NCBI GenBank assembly: GCA_023406715.1
Contig: JAEXVC010000229.1
Coordinates: forward strand, 1 to 10,617
Direction: 5' to 3'
Length of the DNA: 10,617 nt
DNA from: Bacteroidota bacterium
GTDB taxonomy: Bacteria; Bacteroidota; Bacteroidia; Bacteroidales; Tenuifilaceae
Shown one piece after another: positions 6,845-10,617 of the stretch; within the stretch, counting starts at the first letter, position 1, and each line of letters begins with the position of its first letter. The translations under genes were made by a program, and so were the position numbers. The notes below the pieces were generated by a model, which saw nothing but the letters and a program-made list of their open reading frames with translations, did no database searches and was not told the DNA's origin.

Positions 6845-8461
6845 TTATTTCTCATCATAAAACTCAGAGTTTTTTTTCCACGTTGGATAAATATCCTCGT
6901 TGGCCAACCTATTTCCAAAGCAGAAAAATAGTTTTACATCCTCGGCTAATCCATCCAGATTGTCGCGTTTTGGAAAGTATTCATCCTGAGGTTTGTGGTA
7001 AATATTCTTCCAGTATGAGTTAATCAATTCTTGCGTTTTTTCCTTGCCTAATTGTTCTTGATCTGAATATCCTTTGGCGAACATGGCCGGAACGCCTGCC
7101 TTTAAGAAGGGAAGTTGGTCTGAACGGAAGAACATGCCATTCTCAGGGTTTGGGTCTGGTGCAACGTATCGGCCAAATCTTGCGGCTTCTTCTGAAAGCA
7201 ACTCGTCGAGCGATGAGTGGCCAAGTCCAGTAACAGTAACATCCTTAAACTTCCCAATGAAAAGTATCACATCGTTATTGATGCAGGCGATAGTCTTGTT
7301 TATGTCGATAGGTGGATTTGCCACAAAGTATGCTGAGCCGTAAAGCCCCGATTCTTCTGCCGTAGGCGAGAAGAATAGAATGCTGCGTTTTGGTGTTACT
7401 CCAGTGCTTTTAAACGCTTTTGCAATGGAGAACATCCATGCAATTGCGGCGGCATTGTCAGATGCTCCGTTATATATTGAGTCGCCATTAACTACGCGAC
7501 CAACACCCAGATGGTCCCAATGAGCAGAGTAAACAATAACCTCGTCTGGCTTCTCACTACCTTTAATTATTCCAGCAACATTTTTTGATACCGATTTGGT
7601 GTGACTATTCTCGATATTCATGCTCAACTTAGCATTCATGCTGAACGATTGGAAACCTCGTTGGGTTGCTTGTTTTTTTAATGCTTCGTAATCTAAGCCG
7701 CAGGATTTAAATAGATTGATTGCTGCGTTGTGAGTTATCCATCCATTAACAAGACATTGCTTGTTTTCAAGGTCGGGTGTGTCTAGGTATAGTTGAGGTG
7801 TGTTGTTCTTGCTTCCTGCAACATCCCAGGGATATCCAGCTGGGGCATCCTCGTGAACAATTAAACATCCAATGGCTCCTTGACGTTCCGCCTCTTCGAA
7901 TTTATAGCGCCAACGACCATAGTAGGTCATCGTATTTCCTTTGAACAGGGCTGTATCGCCAGTGTAGAATCCGGGGTCGTTCACCAAAACAACAATTACT
8001 TTGCCTTTTACATCAATACTGTCGAAGTCGTTCCAGTTGTACTCTGGGGCATTTATTCCAAAGCCTGCAAAAATTAAATCTGCCTTATCAATTTTAATAG
8101 ATGGAGAAGTTGTTGGACTCCAGGCACAGTATTCATCATCGGCCTTTAGTTCAAATGGTTTATTTGAAATCGATAATTTTACAACTTCAGGCACCTTTGA
8201 TATGATGGAAACCATCGGAACATTCTGAATGTAAGATTTGTCGAATGCTGGTTCTAGTCCCAATTCGGCCATTCTTTTTTCTAAGTATGCAACAGACCGT
8301 TCCTCTCCAATGGTAAATGGGGCTCTGCCCAGCATGCTGTCGGCCGATATGGTGGATATATCCTTTGCTAAATCATCGTTGCTTACCGATTTTAATGCTT
8401 TATCAATATTGCTTTGACAGGCAATAAGACTTATAAGAATAACTGGAATAAATCTTTTCAT
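6845..8461 (-). CDS. M28 family zinc metallopeptidase lipoprotein with PA domain
   Basis: The 538-residue protein starts with a lipoprotein signal ending in SLIAC, so Cys15 is the likely anchor. A PA-like domain covers about 125-260 (FAGFGINAPEYNW, then GKVIVVLVNDPGFY, then RQGAIGCLIVHE). The M28 catalytic domain follows from about residue 290. Its expected di-zinc ligands are visible: His314 in SAHWDHLG, Asp335 in NGASDNAAA, Glu369/Glu370 in TAEESGLYGS (catalytic base and ligand), Asp397 in INNDVI and His489 in YHKPQD. Asp316, two residues after His314, is the usual supporting acid. Family members are mostly aminopeptidases, so it may trim peptides next to the two S9 enzymes; specificity is not readable. 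It is divergent from the S9 gene at 8617. The 164-base spacer to the GT2 gene shows no clear terminator. Confidence 0.88.
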   Translation of the reverse strand: MKRFIPVILISLIACQSNIDKALKSVSNDDLAKDISTISADSMLGRAPFTIGEERSVAYLEKRMAELGLEPAFDKSYIQNVPMVSIISKVPEVVKLSISNKPFELKADDEYCAWSPTTSPSIKIDKADLIFAGFGINAPEYNWNDFDSIDVKGKVIVVLVNDPGFYTGDTALFKGNTMTYYGRWRYKFEEAERQGAIGCLIVHEDAPAGYPWDVAGSKNNTPQLYLDTPDLENKQCLVNGWITHNAAINLFKSCGLDYEALKKQATQRGFQSFSMNAKLSMNIENSHTKSVSKNVAGIIKGSEKPDEVIVYSAHWDHLGVGRVVNGDSIYNGASDNAAAIAWMFSIAKAFKSTGVTPKRSILFFSPTAEESGLYGSAYFVANPPIDINKTIACINNDVILFIGKFKDVTVTGLGHSSLDELLSEEAARFGRYVAPDPNPENGMFFRSDQLPFLKAGVPAMFAKGYSDQEQLGKEKTQELINSYWKNIYHKPQDEYFPKRDNLDGLAEDVKLFFCFGNRLANEDIYPTWKKNSEFYDEK

Positions 8462-8480
8462 TGCAATTTGTTTTAATAAG

Positions 8481-8488
8481 CAAAAGTA
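8481..8488 (-). promoter_or_regulatory. Putative Bacteroidota -7 promoter element for the M28 gene
   Basis: Read on the minus strand the box is TACTTTTG, a full match to the Bacteroidota -7 consensus TAnnTTTG. It ends about 20 bases before the M28 start codon, which would give a leader of roughly 15 bases. No good -33 TTTG is present at the usual 19-21 bases upstream, so the call rests on the -7 box alone. Confidence 0.4.
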
Positions 8489-8616
8489 TCAATTCCTTTT
8501 AAAGTATAATCTAGATAATTGAATTGTTTTTCCATTTCCATATAGTCGCCAATTCGCCATCAAACTTTTTTGTATTTTTAACGTCTAAATCCAGTGTGAA
8601 ATCTAATCCTAATAAA

Positions 8617-10617
8617 ATGAGAAAAATATTTAAACCAATCAATGTTGCAATTATGGCACTAATACTAGCCAGCGTTGGCTGTAGCGAGGCCGATAAGACA
8701 CCAGCCAAAGAGCCGTTAAAGATTGACGTTACTCTTACCGATGCCGAAAAAACAGCAGGGGTGCTTACTCCCGAAATTCTTTGGAAGTTTGGCCGTGTGG
8801 GTGAGCCAGTTTTATCACCCTGTGGAAAAATGGTTGTTTATACCATCACTTACTACAATTTACAAGAGAATAAGGGTGTTACAGATTTGTACCTAGTAAA
8901 TACCGATGGTGGCGAGCCAATTAAGTTGACTGACGAGATGGGCTCTGAGTCTGCTCCTGCATGGAGTGTCGATGGAAAAGTTATCCGTTTCCTTTCGACA
9001 CGTGGCGGTTCATCACAAATATGGGAAGTGCAACCCGATGGCCAAAGTCTGAAACAAATTTCAAGTATTGAAGGTGATGTGAATGGTTTTGCATTCTCTC
9101 CCGATGAATCAAAGTTGGTTTATGCAATGGATGTAAAGGTTGAAGACCAAGCAACCGATATTCATAAGGATATGCCTAAGGCAAAAGTCCGCATTATTAA
9201 AGATTTAATGTATCGTCACTGGAACTATTGGGAAGACGGTAAGTACAGCCATCTTTTTGTGGCCGATTTTGCGAATGGAGCAATTGCCAATGCTAAGGAT
9301 ATCAATGCTGATGAGAAATGGGATACCCCAATGGCTGTTGATTTTGATATGGCCGAGGTTCAATGGAGCCCCGATAGCAAGAAGTTAGTTTACAACTCAA
9401 AGAAACTTTACGGTAAGGAGTACGCCATGAGTACAAACTCCGATATCTACCTATATGAATTGGAGAGTGGCGCAACAACCAACTTAACTCCCGAGAATAA
9501 AGGCTACGACCGTTATCCAAAATTCTCACCCAATGGCAAGTACATTAGCTGGTGGAGTATGGAAACACCTCTTTACGAAGCTGATTTAAAGCGTTTATTT
9601 GTGTTAGATACCGAAACAGGTAAGGCCGTTTATGCAACTCAAGGATTCGACCAAAATATTGAAGCCTATAACTGGAATGAGGATGGAAAAACTATCTATT
9701 TTGTAAGCGGGACTAAGGGTACTGAACAACTTTTCAAAATTGATGTTACCACAAATCAGATTGCTCAGCTGACTAAAGGAATGCACGATTATGTGACAGT
9801 TCAAAAGAACAAAGGTGTTATTGTTGCCGAGCGTATGAGTATGGGCATGGCTCCCGAATTGTATAAAGTTGATGAGTCTACTGGAGAAGCTACTCAATTA
9901 ACTTTCACAAACAAGGCTATCTACGAGAATATTAAGATGGGCGAGGTTCGCGAGCGTTGGGTTAAAACTACCGATGGTAAGGAGATGTTGGCTTGGGTAA
10001 TTCTTCCTCCAAACTTCGATGAAACCAAGAAATACCCCACACTTCTATACTGTCAGGGCGGTCCACAGAGCACCGTTAGCCAGTTCTGGAGTTTCCGTTG
10101 GAATTTCCAAATTATGGCTGCAAATGGTTATGTAATTGTTGCACCAAACCGTCGTGGAGTTCCTTCGTTTGGTCAGGAGTGGAATCTTCAAATCTCGAAG
10201 GATTACAGTGGACAGAATATCAAGGATTACCTAAGCGCAATTGATGATGTTGCTAAGGAACCTTGGGTTAATAAGGATAAACTTGGCTGTGTTGGTGCAA
10301 GTTACGGTGGATACTCGGTTTACTACCTGGCTGGACATCACCAAAAACGTTTCAAAGCGTTTATTTCGCACTGCGGAATGTACAACTTGGAGTCGTTCTA
10401 CGCTCAAACCGAGGAAACATTCTTCCCGACATTCGATTTGGGTGGTGCACCTTGGGAAGCTAACAACAAGATTGCTCAGAAGAGCTATGCAAATTCACCT
10501 CATAAGTTTGTTCAGAACTGGGATACTCCAATTATGATTGTTGTGGGCGAGCACGATTACCGTATTCCTTACACACAAAGTTTGGAGGCATTCAATGCGG
10601 CCCAGCTAAGAGGTATT
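8617..10617 (+). CDS. dpp5: S9 family dipeptidyl-peptidase 5-like lipoprotein, 3' end beyond window
   Basis: 667 codons are open to the window edge without a stop. The ATG at 8617 is preceded by AATAAA and gives a lipoprotein signal ending in ASVGC (Cys22). A beta-propeller spans about residues 50-440 (LSPCGK, FSPDES, WSPDSK, FSPNGK). The hydrolase domain starts near 442, with Ser562 in GASYGGY and Asp647 in GEHDYRIP. The Ser-Asp spacing of 85 is identical to that of the paralogue at 203-2290. Using that paralogue's Asp-His spacing of 32, the catalytic His would fall near residue 679, just past the edge; its absence is a window effect, not a mutation. About 30 residues are probably missing. 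The function is inferred as for P. gingivalis DPP5: release of N-terminal dipeptides at the envelope. No convincing promoter is seen; TATTTTTA at 8573-8580 is a weak candidate. Confidence 0.87.
   Translation, partial: MRKIFKPINVAIMALILASVGCSEADKTPAKEPLKIDVTLTDAEKTAGVLTPEILWKFGRVGEPVLSPCGKMVVYTITYYNLQENKGVTDLYLVNTDGGEPIKLTDEMGSESAPAWSVDGKVIRFLSTRGGSSQIWEVQPDGQSLKQISSIEGDVNGFAFSPDESKLVYAMDVKVEDQATDIHKDMPKAKVRIIKDLMYRHWNYWEDGKYSHLFVADFANGAIANAKDINADEKWDTPMAVDFDMAEVQWSPDSKKLVYNSKKLYGKEYAMSTNSDIYLYELESGATTNLTPENKGYDRYPKFSPNGKYISWWSMETPLYEADLKRLFVLDTETGKAVYATQGFDQNIEAYNWNEDGKTIYFVSGTKGTEQLFKIDVTTNQIAQLTKGMHDYVTVQKNKGVIVAERMSMGMAPELYKVDESTGEATQLTFTNKAIYENIKMGEVRERWVKTTDGKEMLAWVILPPNFDETKKYPTLLYCQGGPQSTVSQFWSFRWNFQIMAANGYVIVAPNRRGVPSFGQEWNLQISKDYSGQNIKDYLSAIDDVAKEPWVNKDKLGCVGASYGGYSVYYLAGHHQKRFKAFISHCGMYNLESFYAQTEETFFPTFDLGGAPWEANNKIAQKSYANSPHKFVQNWDTPIMIVVGEHDYRIPYTQSLEAFNAAQLRGI

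Noticed and set aside
8511..8708. 65-codon minus-strand frame over the divergent spacer and the start of the second S9 gene
   Set aside because: Much of it is antisense to the signal peptide coding region of the S9 gene; the hydrophobic residues are a by-product of that and no leader or motif supports it.
9604..9897. 97-codon minus-strand frame within the second S9 gene
   Set aside because: It is antisense to propeller coding sequence, rich in Ser, His and Leu, with no family resemblance.
10241..10537. 98-codon plus-strand frame within the second S9 gene
   Set aside because: It is an out-of-frame reading of the conserved hydrolase domain; the in-frame translation carries the catalytic Ser and Asp.
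10555..10617. Second S9 enzyme as a catalytically dead copy lacking His
   Set aside because: By the spacing of its paralogue the His would fall about 12 residues beyond the window edge, so its absence is due to truncation.

Overview
The window looks like a chromosomal segment of a Bacteroidota bacterium, probably of the order Bacteroidales. It is AT-rich and the starts lack Shine-Dalgarno sequences, with A-rich leaders instead. The secreted enzymes carry short lipoprotein signals, and the only clear promoter element is a Bacteroidota-type TAnnTTTG box. The two S9 peptidases resemble dipeptidyl-peptidase 5 (DPP5) of Porphyromonas gingivalis. No mobile element, CRISPR array, tRNA or rRNA was seen.

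Layout. Positions 1-172 hold the last 56 codons of a SpoIIE-type (PP2C-like) serine phosphatase on the plus strand. A complete S9 lipoprotein peptidase (203-2290, plus) follows after 30 bases. It ends at a compact bidirectional terminator shared with a convergent minus-strand block. In transcription order (right to left) that block is: an M28 lipoprotein metallopeptidase (8461-6845), a DPM1-like GT2 glycosyltransferase (6680-5964), a GT-C-like membrane protein joined to it by an ATGA overlap (5967-4393), and a second GT-C-like membrane protein with a long extracytoplasmic tail (4250-2301). A 155-base divergent spacer separates the M28 gene from a second, clearly paralogous S9 peptidase (8617 to the window end, plus). 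That gene is cut by the window edge before its catalytic His.

How the genes fit together. The S9 and M28 lipoproteins form a cell-envelope peptide-degrading set: DPP5-type enzymes release N-terminal dipeptides and M28 enzymes are typically aminopeptidases. This would suit growth on peptides. The three-gene glycosyltransferase set fits the known two-step logic in which a DPM1-like enzyme loads a sugar on polyprenyl phosphate and GT-C enzymes transfer it outside the membrane. The acceptor (glycan, lipid or protein) cannot be read from this sequence.

I see no clearly unprecedented system. The points most worth checking are the paralogous peptidases flanking the opposite-strand block, the GT-C protein with a predicted beta-sandwich tail and a changed first-loop motif, the 10-bp-phased inverted repeat upstream of the GT2 gene, and the terminator that contains the end of a coding sequence.
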